Assembly: GCA_964450865.1 (NCBI GenBank)
Contig: CAYVHB010000050.1
Coordinates: 1 to 15,653 of the forward strand
Source of the DNA: CAYVHB01 sp964450865
GTDB taxonomy: Bacteria; Bacillota; Clostridia; Saccharofermentanales; UBA5734
Direction: 5' to 3'
DNA length: 15,653 nucleotides
Below the pieces are notes generated by a model that had not been told where the DNA came from, made no database searches, and saw only the letters and a program-made list of their open reading frames with translations. The position numbers were made by a program, and so were the translations under genes. Below, in pieces: positions 1 through 5,669 of the stretch (positions are counted from its first letter, which is position 1; every line of letters begins with the position of its first letter).

Positions 1-100
1 GTTTTTCTTCTATTTTACTATTCTTCGCCCGCCTTGGGAATTAATCAGCGCTTCCTTAGGGAAATCAATACTTATTACCAAGGCTGCGCTTCACCCTATT

Positions 101-170
101 GCTCAACGATTATCCCGACTGCTCAACGGTTTCCCAAGTGCTCAACGATTTGAAATCAAGGGGTGCTCAT
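101..170. repeat. Three-copy ~20 bp repeat array, IS21-family end-like
   Basis: The 11-mer GCTCAACGRTT occurs at 101-111, 121-131 and 140-150, spaced 20 and 19 bases, and a shorter GCTCA follows at 164-168. Read on the minus strand the segment begins TGAGCA and then repeats GTTGAGCA inward three times. IS21-family transposons are known to carry several ~20 bp repeats behind a short terminal inverted repeat starting with TG, so this may be one end of such an element extending left out of the window. No istA or istB coding sequence is recognisable in positions 1-100, and no target duplication can be checked. An iteron or operator array is the alternative reading. Confidence 0.45.
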
Positions 171-443
171 TTTATCGAAATCTTTAGTAGATGTGTATAT
201 AATAAAAACTGGATTTATCTGGTGAAATTAATTATAGTGTAATAGCGTGCTTTAGGATTGGACAAATCTAGCGAGCTTGATGTTGGCGTGTGCTGCTGGA
301 CCAAGAAGATATTATGGCACATAGACTGAAGAGAAATAACAATGAGAACAACAAGGATTCTGCAAAAGACAAACTGAATTTGGGTGTCAGGCAGTGTCTC
401 ATAAAAGTCAAAAAATGGAAAACAAAACAGAGAGGAAATTGCT
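171..443. other. Upstream region of the GNAT gene, no gene seen
   Basis: This is an AT-rich stretch without a convincing gene; open frames on both strands are short and lack family resemblance. A TATAAT hexamer lies at 198-203 on the + strand, but the matching -35 region is poor, so it is at best a candidate -10 for the gene starting at 444. A GAGAGG ribosome binding site sits a few bases before that start. Confidence 0.4.
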
Positions 444-1118
444 ATGGAAACACGTGCGCTACATACTGTATACAAGGTACGCCAAATCGAGAAGCTATCC
501 ACGGAGGAATTTTCACGGGCAGTCGAAGAAACAACCCGCGCTTTTGCCGGTGACCCCACATTATACTTTATCTTCCGTTCACCGCAAGAGCTTGCGCAGC
601 TTGTGGACGTCAACTTCCGCTATTACCTGCAACGGGGGAAGGTATTTGGCGCCTTCGATGAAAACGGTGTGATGCAAGGTGTTTCCCTGTGGAGTGAGCC
701 AGGCGCCGAGCCCATTAATGTTAAAAGCGTCATCATGAGCGGTCTGCTGGTCAATTTTTTCAAGCTGTTTTTTCATGTCAGGCCGGATAGCTTTTACCGA
801 ATGATCAAGATATCTGACTGTACCCTAGAGAACCACCCCAAGAGCGAGCACTATTATCTGTACTGGATCACCGCCTTTCGGCCAGGCGCGGGCAGTGCGC
901 TTTTAGAGGATGCCACTAACCGTTTTTGCGGTTACGACTTTTACCTGGAAAATTCAAACCCTGCTAAAAACTATAACTTTTATCGTAAATTCGGCTTTGA
1001 GTTGTTGCCGGAAATCGGTTGGAATGGTTGCGTATTAGAGCCGATGTTAAGAAAAAACGAATCCTGTGACTGCAGGAGTCAGACACCTTTGGCAGAAGAA
1101 AGTCAGCAAAGGCAGTAA
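444..1118 (+). CDS. GNAT-like N-acetyltransferase
   Basis: This 224-residue protein is probably a cytoplasmic GNAT-superfamily acyltransferase that moves an acetyl group from acetyl-CoA to an unknown amine. The fold signature is in the C-terminal half: a YLYWIT strand (residues 138-143), a glycine-containing turn RPGAGSALL (145-153) where acetyl-CoA is normally held, and YLENSNP...FYRKFGFELL (167-188), which matches the usual last strands and helix of the family. The acetyl-CoA loop looks a few residues shorter than the common QGxGxG form. The last ~25 residues are charged and probably disordered. The ATG at 444 is preceded by GAGAGG with good spacing. It stands alone between spacers, in AT-richer DNA with repeats, which suggests an acquired gene. 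The substrate cannot be predicted. Confidence 0.8.
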   Translation: METRALHTVYKVRQIEKLSTEEFSRAVEETTRAFAGDPTLYFIFRSPQELAQLVDVNFRYYLQRGKVFGAFDENGVMQGVSLWSEPGAEPINVKSVIMSGLLVNFFKLFFHVRPDSFYRMIKISDCTLENHPKSEHYYLYWITAFRPGAGSALLEDATNRFCGYDFYLENSNPAKNYNFYRKFGFELLPEIGWNGCVLEPMLRKNESCDCRSQTPLAEESQQRQ

Positions 1119-1184
1119 TTTAGTGTAATTTGGTTGTTTTTAACCCAGACATATACTATTGAACAGGTGGTTGAACTGTTTAAA

Positions 1185-1207
1185 ATTGCTGTCAGCAATC
1201 TTCTTTT
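1185..1207 (+). terminator. Inverted repeat plus T-rich tail, weak terminator or operator
   Basis: ATTGCTG at 1185-1191 and CAGCAAT at 1193-1199 form a near-perfect palindrome (a 5 bp stem with a 5-base loop if folded as RNA), followed by CTTCTTTT. It lies 66 bases after the acetyltransferase stop and about 30 bases before the next start, so it could end the first transcript or bind a regulator of the second gene. The stem is short. Confidence 0.3.
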
Positions 1208-1238
1208 AAGCTAAATTTAAATTGAACGAGGTGACCGT

Positions 1239-1733
1239 ATGTTAATGCAGGAAGCAACGCAGCAAATGGTTAAAGAGTGGAAGGCCGTCTGGGATCAATA
1301 CAAAGATAGGTTGCGTCCCAACCGTAAATCCGGTCTGGAAGTTGTTGATTATCTTGCAAGCAAGTATCCGCTAAAAGAACTGCATGATGACAGGGCCGCA
1401 CAGGTGGTCACTGACAACGTGCTTTGTAACAAAGTATATGCGGAGAAATTGCCTGCCGGAGCCACGCCATCGGTTATGACTTTCATCATTGAAAATACAG
1501 GCACGGCTGAAGTCCTTTATGAAAATCAGGATGATATTTTCAAAGAAGTCAGTATTTTCGTCGGCATTGACCTTGAATCGGGTTTTGTCCACGTTGAGGG
1601 CAGCAGTATGCTTTGGGACGAATTATATGCTTTTCAGGGTTTAGGCGAGGAGGATATACAGAATTGTTACAGTGTCGCTGAGTATATTTCATGTTTGAAA
1701 AGATTTGGGCTTTTGGATCAAATCATACGTTAA
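1239..1733 (+). CDS. Hypothetical 164-residue protein
   Basis: I do not recognise the family. The protein is acidic and soluble-looking, with no signal peptide or membrane segment. An N-terminal helical, charged part (about 1-50, with KEWKAVWDQY and DYLASKYP) is followed by a probable beta-rich middle (about 75-125, including VMTFIIENTG and VSIFVGIDLESGFVHVEG) and a helical end (EYISCLKRFGLLDQIIR). The ATG at 1239 has a clear GAGGTG ribosome binding site at 1228-1233, which supports real expression. Two codons later a second ATG could serve. It is isolated from both neighbours by spacers of more than 100 bases and lies in the AT-richer accessory part of the window. Confidence 0.7.
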   Translation: MLMQEATQQMVKEWKAVWDQYKDRLRPNRKSGLEVVDYLASKYPLKELHDDRAAQVVTDNVLCNKVYAEKLPAGATPSVMTFIIENTGTAEVLYENQDDIFKEVSIFVGIDLESGFVHVEGSSMLWDELYAFQGLGEEDIQNCYSVAEYISCLKRFGLLDQIIR

Positions 1734-1816
1734 ATTCCAATTTGTCAATGAACCTGAAACTACGGTGATCTTATTTATTGTTTTGACTGTTTGCTGCTAG
1801 GGGAGCGTATCACAAA

Positions 1817-1840
1817 GCTTATTACTTGGCTTATTACTTG
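1817..1840. repeat. Perfect 12 bp tandem repeat
   Basis: GCTTATTACTTG occurs twice without a gap at 1817-1828 and 1829-1840. It is non-coding and about 100 bases upstream of the YdeI-like gene. Replication slippage or a duplicated binding site would both explain it. Confidence 0.85.
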
Positions 1841-1864
1841 TTTGGTGAATCGCTGCTCGAAATC

Positions 1865-1881
1865 ATCGGTTCGATTCCGAT
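1865..1881 (+). other. tRNA T-arm-like hairpin, possible tRNA relic
   Basis: ATCGG TTCGATT CCGAT forms a 5 bp stem closing a 7-base loop and contains GGTTCGATTCC, the T-arm consensus of tRNAs. Upstream I could not fit an anticodon arm, D arm or a 5' acceptor strand complementary to the following bases, and no CCA end is present. It is therefore not a working tRNA gene. It may be a 3'-tRNA remnant of the kind left at integration sites, or chance. Confidence 0.35.
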
Positions 1882-1939
1882 TAAATGCTTTTAATCTATA
1901 AACATCTTTTGATAGAATCAGTCTTATCAGGAGGGCAGA

Positions 1940-2503
1940 TTGGAAATCGGGAAAACAATTTATGTCACGGACCGTCATGTATGGCGGGCTTGGCTGGAGG
2001 CCAATTTTCAAACAGCCAAGGAAATATGGCTGATAAGCTCTGAACAAAATTCAAGCAATCAGCGAATCGAATACAACGAAGCAGTTGAGGAAGCCTTGTG
2101 TTTCGGCTGGATCGATAGCACAGTCAAGCGTTTTGACGATCATTCAACCGCGCAACGATTTTCCCCCAGGAAACCTGGCAGTGCCTATTCCCAGGCAAAT
2201 ATCGAACGGCTCAGATGGTTGCTTGCAGAAGGACGTCTTCATCCTTGCGTGCAGGAGTCCGTTAGGGATATACTCCGCATTGAATTCGTTTTTCCGCCAG
2301 ACATTATCAAAGCCATCCAGGAAAATGAAAAAGCGTGGAAAAACTATCTGAATTTCTCACCATCTTATCAGAGAATCCGTGTGGCTTATATTGACGGCGC
2401 TCGCAACAGACCCGATGAATTCAAGAAAAGACTGATTAACTTCATCAAAAAGACAGAGCAGAACAAAATGATCGGATATGGCGGAATAGAAAAGTATTAT
2501 TGA
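1940..2503 (+). CDS. YdeI/OmpD-associated family protein
   Basis: This 187-residue soluble protein resembles the YdeI / OmpD-associated group (COG4430-like). The recognisable core is YNEAVEEALCFGWIDS (residues 64-79), then a VKRFDD segment, RFSPRKPGSAYSQANIERL and a helical C-terminal part with the KAWKNYLNFSPSYQR and ARNRPDEFKKRL segments typical of the family. Members have been linked to stress or antimicrobial-peptide tolerance in enterobacteria, but no biochemical activity is established, so the role here is open. The start is a TTG at 1940, chosen because AGGAGGG at 1929-1935 lies directly upstream and no in-frame ATG gives the conserved N-terminal region. Length fits the family. It is monocistronic and AT-richer than the genes that follow. 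Confidence 0.85.
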   Translation: MEIGKTIYVTDRHVWRAWLEANFQTAKEIWLISSEQNSSNQRIEYNEAVEEALCFGWIDSTVKRFDDHSTAQRFSPRKPGSAYSQANIERLRWLLAEGRLHPCVQESVRDILRIEFVFPPDIIKAIQENEKAWKNYLNFSPSYQRIRVAYIDGARNRPDEFKKRLINFIKKTEQNKMIGYGGIEKYY

Positions 2504-2570
2504 CTGCATGATGGCACAGCGGCGTTAGTCATATGCGGTTCGTTTTAAGGTATTTCAGCATAATTTGCAA

Positions 2571-2610
2571 TGATCAGGCACCGATGCAAATGGTCAGGCG
2601 CCGATGCAAA
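2571..2610. repeat. Two phased 20 bp direct repeats over the ecfT promoter
   Basis: The 20-mers TGATCAGGCACCGATGCAAA (2571-2590) and TGGTCAGGCGCCGATGCAAA (2591-2610) abut exactly and differ at two positions. TTTGCA just before them (2564-2569) forms inverted pairs with the TGCAAA of each copy. They end seven bases before the candidate -10 hexamer, so a protein bound here would cover the -35 region. They may be operators for the ECF transporter genes or end repeats of an IS21-type element. Confidence 0.8.
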
Positions 2611-2622
2611 TTATGGTATAGT
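2594..2622 (+). promoter_or_regulatory. Extended -10 promoter for the ECF genes
   Basis: TGGTATAGT at 2614-2622 is a good extended -10 element (TGn followed by TATAGT). The hexamer 17 bases upstream (TCAGGC at 2594-2599) is a poor -35, which is common when an extended -10 is present, and it lies inside the second 20 bp repeat. Initiation would fall near 2629, about 175 bases before the ecfT start. Confidence 0.5.
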
Positions 2623-2629
2623 ATAAGCA

Positions 2630-2802
2630 GCAAAAAGCAAGGACAAGGTCCGAGCGCGCCTGTGGCCGCTGGTATATTGGCAGTTAAAGGCTTGGTATGG
2701 GCTGTAATGGCAAGGGCAGGTCATCAGTGACCTGTTCAGCGATCCAGACCGTTGCGGCTATGTTTGCGGCAAGACAGAAATCGCCCGGGAGCAGGTTTAT
2801 TG
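2630..2802 (+). other. Structured leader of ecfT, riboswitch class not recognised
   Basis: The leader can form several hairpins: GGAC/GTCC at 2641-2651, a perfect 7 bp stem CAGGTCA/TGACCTG with a TCAG loop at 2717-2734, and a possible long-range pairing GCGAT (2739-2743) with ATCGC (2779-2783) close to the ribosome binding region. I did not find the conserved boxes of the cobalamin riboswitch that often precedes cobalt transporters. Regulation by RNA structure is an inference only. Confidence 0.35.
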
Positions 2803-3606
2803 ATGACGCGTTTGGCCCAATCGCTCTATCATTTGCACTGGCTGGATGTCCAGGCCCACAGGAATACGGCCATTCATCGGCTCCATCCGCTGGTGAAGCT
2901 GCTGGTAACAGTCGTTTACCTGGTGGTGGTTATCTCATATAGGCGCGATGCGATCAGCGGTTTGTTGCCGCTGGTACTTTATCCAGTGCTGCTGCTGATC
3001 CTGGCCGACATCCCGGCCGGGCCAATCCTGCGCCGGCTGCTGCTGGTGGAACCGCTGCTGATTGGAATTGCCATCTTTAATCCCTTGCTGGACCCGGTAC
3101 CGGTTCTTGTGGGTGACTGGCAGATCGCCCGCGGCTGGCTCACTTTTGCCTCGATCCTGATCAAAAGCAGTTTGACGGTGACGGTCAGCCTGCTGCTAGT
3201 GGCAACGACCGGCATGGAACAACTGGCGGCTGCCCTGCGCCTGCTACGGGTGCCGCGGATTTTTGTCCTGCAGCTGCTGCTGACCTATCGCTATTTAGCG
3301 GTTCTGATCAACGAAACATCACGTTTATGGCGGGCTTATGTGCTGCGCGCACCGCAACAGCGTGGCCTGGTACATCCTGTGTGGGGACCTTTTCTGGGTC
3401 AGTTATTCTTGCGGACCTGGGAACGGGCCCGCCGGGTCTATCAGGCGATGATCTTGCGGGGCTTTAGCGGGGAATATTACCCGGGGCCACTGGGTACGGT
3501 CAAGCCGGCCGCCTATGCCTATGTCGTTTTCTGGAGCCTGTTTTTCTTGCTTTGCCGCCTGGTCAATCTGCCTGCCTGGCTTGGCAACTGGATTCTCAGC
3601 ATCTGA
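2803..3606 (+). CDS. cbiQ: ECF transporter transmembrane protein, CbiQ/EcfT type
   Basis: This is the T component of an energy-coupling-factor transporter, the inner-membrane scaffold that couples ATPase movement to a substrate-binding S component. About 267 residues from the ATG at 2803, matching CbiQ length. The N terminus MTRLAQSLYHLHWLD is followed by hydrophobic segments around LVKLLVTVVYLVVVISY, GLLPLVLYPVLLLILADI, LLIGIAIFNPLL, LTVTVSLLLVATTGM and a C-terminal FWSLFFLLCRLV. The cytoplasmic coupling region LRTWERARRVYQAMILRGFSGEY carries the Arg-Gly motif that docks on the ATPase. An upstream in-frame ATG at 2752 would add 17 residues without family similarity. The cobalt transporter order is usually cbiM-cbiN-cbiQ-cbiO; here no M or N gene precedes it, so the substrate is uncertain. 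Confidence 0.88.
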   Translation: MTRLAQSLYHLHWLDVQAHRNTAIHRLHPLVKLLVTVVYLVVVISYRRDAISGLLPLVLYPVLLLILADIPAGPILRRLLLVEPLLIGIAIFNPLLDPVPVLVGDWQIARGWLTFASILIKSSLTVTVSLLLVATTGMEQLAAALRLLRVPRIFVLQLLLTYRYLAVLINETSRLWRAYVLRAPQQRGLVHPVWGPFLGQLFLRTWERARRVYQAMILRGFSGEYYPGPLGTVKPAAYAYVVFWSLFFLLCRLVNLPAWLGNWILSI

Positions 3607-3835
3607 CTGCTGGTGAACTTCGCACCTTGCATCGTGATAAGCCGGAACCAATTGTTTTGCATGATGATGTCTGAAAGGCTGCTGTCTTGCAGAATGAAGA
3701 AAGCCCGGTTCATGAAGACATGAAATGGACAACGAGCCAGATGCGGTTCGGCGGATCTGAACTGATCCGGTCTCGTTGAGAACTGATCCGGTCTCGTTGA
3801 AATGAAGACATGAAATAGACAGGAGCCAGACGTGG
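3607..3835. repeat. Repeat-filled spacer between ecfT and ecfA
   Basis: The 229-base spacer holds no gene. A 21 bp unit is present twice in perfect tandem at 3759-3779 and 3780-3800 (core CTGATCCGGTCTCGTTGA). It is flanked by a longer imperfect duplication: ATGAAGACATGAAATGGAC at 3712-3730 recurs as ATGAAGACATGAAATAGAC at 3802-3820, both followed by a form of GAGCCAGA at 3734-3741 and 3823-3830. The second copy provides the AGGAG ribosome binding site of the next gene. Such T-A gene pairs normally abut or overlap, so the spacer looks like an insertion or duplication scar. Confidence 0.8.
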
Positions 3836-4612
3836 ATGAGTCATCATAAAATTGAAGCCAGGAATCTGCATTTTACTTATCCGGACGGGAGGGAGGCGAT
3901 CCGCGATCTTTCTTTCCAGATTCTTCATGGCGAATCGGTCGGGATTATCGGCGCGAATGGCGCCGGGAAGTCAACGCTTCTGTTACTGCTGCTTGGTCTT
4001 TTGTGGCCCGATCGCGGCGACGTGCTGGTTGGTGATGTACGCCTGACGAAGCGGACCCTGCCGCTGATCCGCCAGCGGCTTGGCCTGGTTTTTCAGGATC
4101 CGGATGATCAGCTTTTTATGCCGACGGTCTATGATGACGTGGCTTTCGGGCCGCGCAATTATCAGCTTGATGAAAAGGAAGTCGCCGATCGGGTCCGACA
4201 GGCCCTGGAATCCGTGGGCGTTTCCCATTTGCAGGATCGTTCGTCGGCGCGCCTGTCAGGCGGTGAAAAACGGGCTGCAGCCATTGCCGCAGTTCTGGCG
4301 ATGCAGCCTGACGTATTGCTGCTCGATGAGCCGACAGCGGCGCTTGATGCGCGGGCCCGGCGGCAGGTGATCAATCTGCTGCACACCTTTAGCCACACCC
4401 GGATTGTAACCAGTCATGACCTGGACCTGATCTACGCAACCTGTCAGCGCGTGCTCGTGATTCACGAAGGCAAAATCGCCGCTGATGGTCGCACCACCGA
4501 TATCTTAACTGATGAAAAGATGCTGGCTCAATGTGGGCTGGAGATGCCGCTGGCGCTGCAGAACTGTCCGCGTTGCGGTGCCGCCAAGCCAGGCCATGGC
4601 AGCAGCAAATGA
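3836..4612 (+). CDS. cbiO: ECF transporter ATPase, CbiO/EcfA type
   Basis: Cytoplasmic ABC-type ATPase that powers the ECF transporter by dimerising under the T protein. In its 258 residues are Walker A GANGAGKST (39-47), the Q-loop FQDPDDQLF (86-94) with the acidic Asp-Gln pattern typical of ECF ATPases, the signature LSGGEKR (140-146), Walker B LLLDEP (161-166), a D-loop ALDA and the switch His194 in TSHD. All catalytic residues are present. ATG at 3836 has AGGAG at 3821-3825. A single ATPase gene implies a homodimer, as in the CbiMNQO class. The C-terminal tail CPRCGAAKPGHGSSK adds a CxxC pair not part of the ABC core. It is convergent with crcB, 62 bases away, and probably cotranscribed with cbiQ in spite of the long spacer. 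Confidence 0.92.
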   Translation: MSHHKIEARNLHFTYPDGREAIRDLSFQILHGESVGIIGANGAGKSTLLLLLLGLLWPDRGDVLVGDVRLTKRTLPLIRQRLGLVFQDPDDQLFMPTVYDDVAFGPRNYQLDEKEVADRVRQALESVGVSHLQDRSSARLSGGEKRAAAIAAVLAMQPDVLLLDEPTAALDARARRQVINLLHTFSHTRIVTSHDLDLIYATCQRVLVIHEGKIAADGRTTDILTDEKMLAQCGLEMPLALQNCPRCGAAKPGHGSSK

Positions 4613-4690
4613 CGATCCCGATCCGGCCGGCTGCCTGTCTGTCAGGCCTGTCTGCCAGGTGCCACCAGGTCGGCTTATGGCAGCAGCAAA
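4596..4690. repeat. 14 bp direct repeat at the convergent gene ends
   Basis: ATGGCAGCAGCAAA occurs at 4596-4609, in the last codons of the ECF ATPase, and again at 4677-4690, in the last codons of crcB on the other strand. Between them lies a short hairpin (GCCTG/CAGGC, 4633-4647) without a T tract, so no clear bidirectional terminator is visible between the convergent genes. Confidence 0.6.
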
Positions 4691-5040
4691 AGGCGGGCCA
4701 GCGCAGCACCAGCCATGAAACCGAGCAGACCGAGCAGCAGGGAACCGGCGATATAGATCGCTGCGTTCAGGCGTTTATGATCAGTCAGCAGGATAAAACC
4801 CTCATACATAAAAGTTGAAAAGGTCGTAAAGGCTCCAAGAAATCCATCACCCAATAAAACATACAGGGATCCGGCGGGGTGCCAGACACTGAGCCAACCG
4901 AGCAGCAGGGCGCCACTGATATTGACGGCCATGGTGCCGAACGGAATGCGGACCCGCTGATTGGCTGCCAGCGCCCGTCCGATCAGATAGCGGCTCGTAC
5001 TGCCCAGGGCTCCTCCCACGGCTACCAGCAAAAAATCCAT
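4675..5040 (-). CDS. crcB: Fluoride channel CrcB/Fluc, first subunit type
   Basis: A 121-residue, four-helix membrane protein of the Fluc family, which exports fluoride from the cytoplasm as a dual-topology dimer. The hallmarks are GGALGSTSRYLIG (residues 9-21), IPFGTMAVNISG (32-43) with the pore Asn40, and DGFLGAFTTFSTFMYE (65-80) with the fluoride-lining Phe74 and Phe77, followed by a last helix rich in Leu and Gly. The length is normal. The ATG at 5040 has GAGG upstream. It follows the second crcB gene by 167 bases containing a large potential RNA structure, and both genes are likely one transcript. This subunit keeps all the key channel residues I can see. Paired genes in Gram-positive bacteria commonly make heterodimers. 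Confidence 0.93.
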   Translation of the reverse strand: MDFLLVAVGGALGSTSRYLIGRALAANQRVRIPFGTMAVNISGALLLGWLSVWHPAGSLYVLLGDGFLGAFTTFSTFMYEGFILLTDHKRLNAAIYIAGSLLLGLLGFMAGAALARLLLLP

Positions 5041-5098
5041 GTCAGCCTCGCATTCCGGATGAATCTGTCGACTCGTTCAGGATATCAATAATTGGATG

Positions 5099-5206
5099 AT
5101 TGTCAGATAATTTTCACCCGTTGTTACAGGATATCGTCGGCCCTGTCGCTCCAGCCTGGGCAGCCCGGGCCCAGGATCCAGGCCTCGGCCAGAAAAATCT
5201 GACAAT
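5099..5206 (-). ncRNA. 108-nt multibranched inverted-repeat structure between the crcB genes
   Basis: The arms 5099-5115 and 5192-5206 pair as ATTGTCAGAT/ATCTGACAAT plus TTTTC/GAAAA, with a 2-base bulge (15 bp). ATG/CAT (5096-5098 with 5209-5211) can extend the stem across the stop codon of the upstream crcB. Inside are two hairpins: ACAGG/CCTGT (5126-5146) and a perfect 7 bp CCTGGGC/GCCCAGG (5155-5175). There is no T tract, so it is not an ordinary terminator, and no fluoride-riboswitch boxes were recognised. It may be a structured mRNA element, a processing or stability site, or a small MITE-like insertion; target duplications are not evident. Confidence 0.5.
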
Positions 5207-5207
5207 A

Positions 5208-5612
5208 TCATGACTCTGGCCGTTCCAGCCTGGGCATCAGGACATTTTTGGCCAGTAAATGTCCCAGATAGGCCGCTATAAGCCCCAAAACCACTGACAA
5301 TACAATATAGCCTGCCGCGACGACCCAATGTCCTTGTTCATACAGGTTGATCGTTTCTTTACAGAGGGTTGAAAACGTCGTAAATGCCCCTAAAAATCCT
5401 GTCGCAACCCCCAGCCGGACTTCGGGTTTCATGGTCAGCAGTTCCAGCGTCAAGGTCAGAAAAACGGTCAGGATCAGGGTCCCGGCCAGGTTGATCAGCA
5501 AGGTCCGCAGCGGGAAACTGCCTGGCTGCTGACCGGCTGGCATGGTTTTGATCAGATATCGAAGCATGGCGCCGAGCATCCCGCCGACCATGATGAACAG
5601 ATATTTTTTCAT
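5208..5612 (-). CDS. crcB: Fluoride channel CrcB/Fluc, second divergent subunit
   Basis: A 134-residue Fluc-family protein with four hydrophobic segments. The start is the ATG at 5612 because GGAGGAAATC lies immediately upstream and the protein then begins MKKYLFIMVGGMLGAMLRYLI, the family N terminus; a longer open frame upstream is not protein-like. Conserved parts are GGMLGAMLRY (10-19), FPLRTLLINLAG (33-44) with Asn41, and TGFLGAFTTFSTLCKE (71-86). Two deviations stand out against the neighbour: the usual Gly of the FPxGT motif is Arg36, and the second pore Phe of FSTF is Leu83. This asymmetry suits a heterodimer in which one pore is specialised. It is first in the two-gene transcript. Confidence 0.9.
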   Translation of the reverse strand: MKKYLFIMVGGMLGAMLRYLIKTMPAGQQPGSFPLRTLLINLAGTLILTVFLTLTLELLTMKPEVRLGVATGFLGAFTTFSTLCKETINLYEQGHWVVAAGYIVLSVVLGLIAAYLGHLLAKNVLMPRLERPES

Positions 5613-5663
5613 GATTTCCTCCAGTCGGCCGGGTCCTGTTTCGGTGCAGCAAATACATGAATC

Positions 5664-5669
5664 ATTATA
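5664..5669 (-). promoter_or_regulatory. Candidate -10 box for the crcB pair
   Basis: The minus strand reads TATAAT at 5669-5664, a perfect -10 hexamer, about 50 bases before the crcB start codon at 5612. The -35 region at the expected distance is poor. The implied leader of roughly 45 nt is too short to contain a fluoride riboswitch. Confidence 0.45.

Larger units (their letters stand above)
1734..1939. other. Spacer with tandem repeat and tRNA T-arm-like motif
   Basis: No gene was found here. The spacer contains a perfect tandem 12-mer (1817-1840) and a T-arm-like hairpin (1865-1881), both listed separately. A TAGAAT hexamer at 1913-1918 could be the -10 of the downstream gene, but the -35 is not convincing. 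Confidence 0.4.

Noticed and set aside
1..443. CRISPR array from the GCTCAACG repeats
   Set aside because: Only three 11-base repeats at ~20-base spacing; repeats and spacers are far too short and no cas genes are present.
215..613. Open frame of 132 codons on the minus strand at the left end
   Set aside because: Its protein is low-complexity without family resemblance, and it overlaps the start of the well-supported acetyltransferase gene.
2533..2942. Two short + strand frames between the YdeI-like gene and cbiQ as a missing S component
   Set aside because: Neither encodes membrane segments or resembles CbiM, CbiN or other S components.
5155..5175. Intrinsic terminator between the crcB genes
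   Set aside because: The stem is strong but no T tract follows on either strand.
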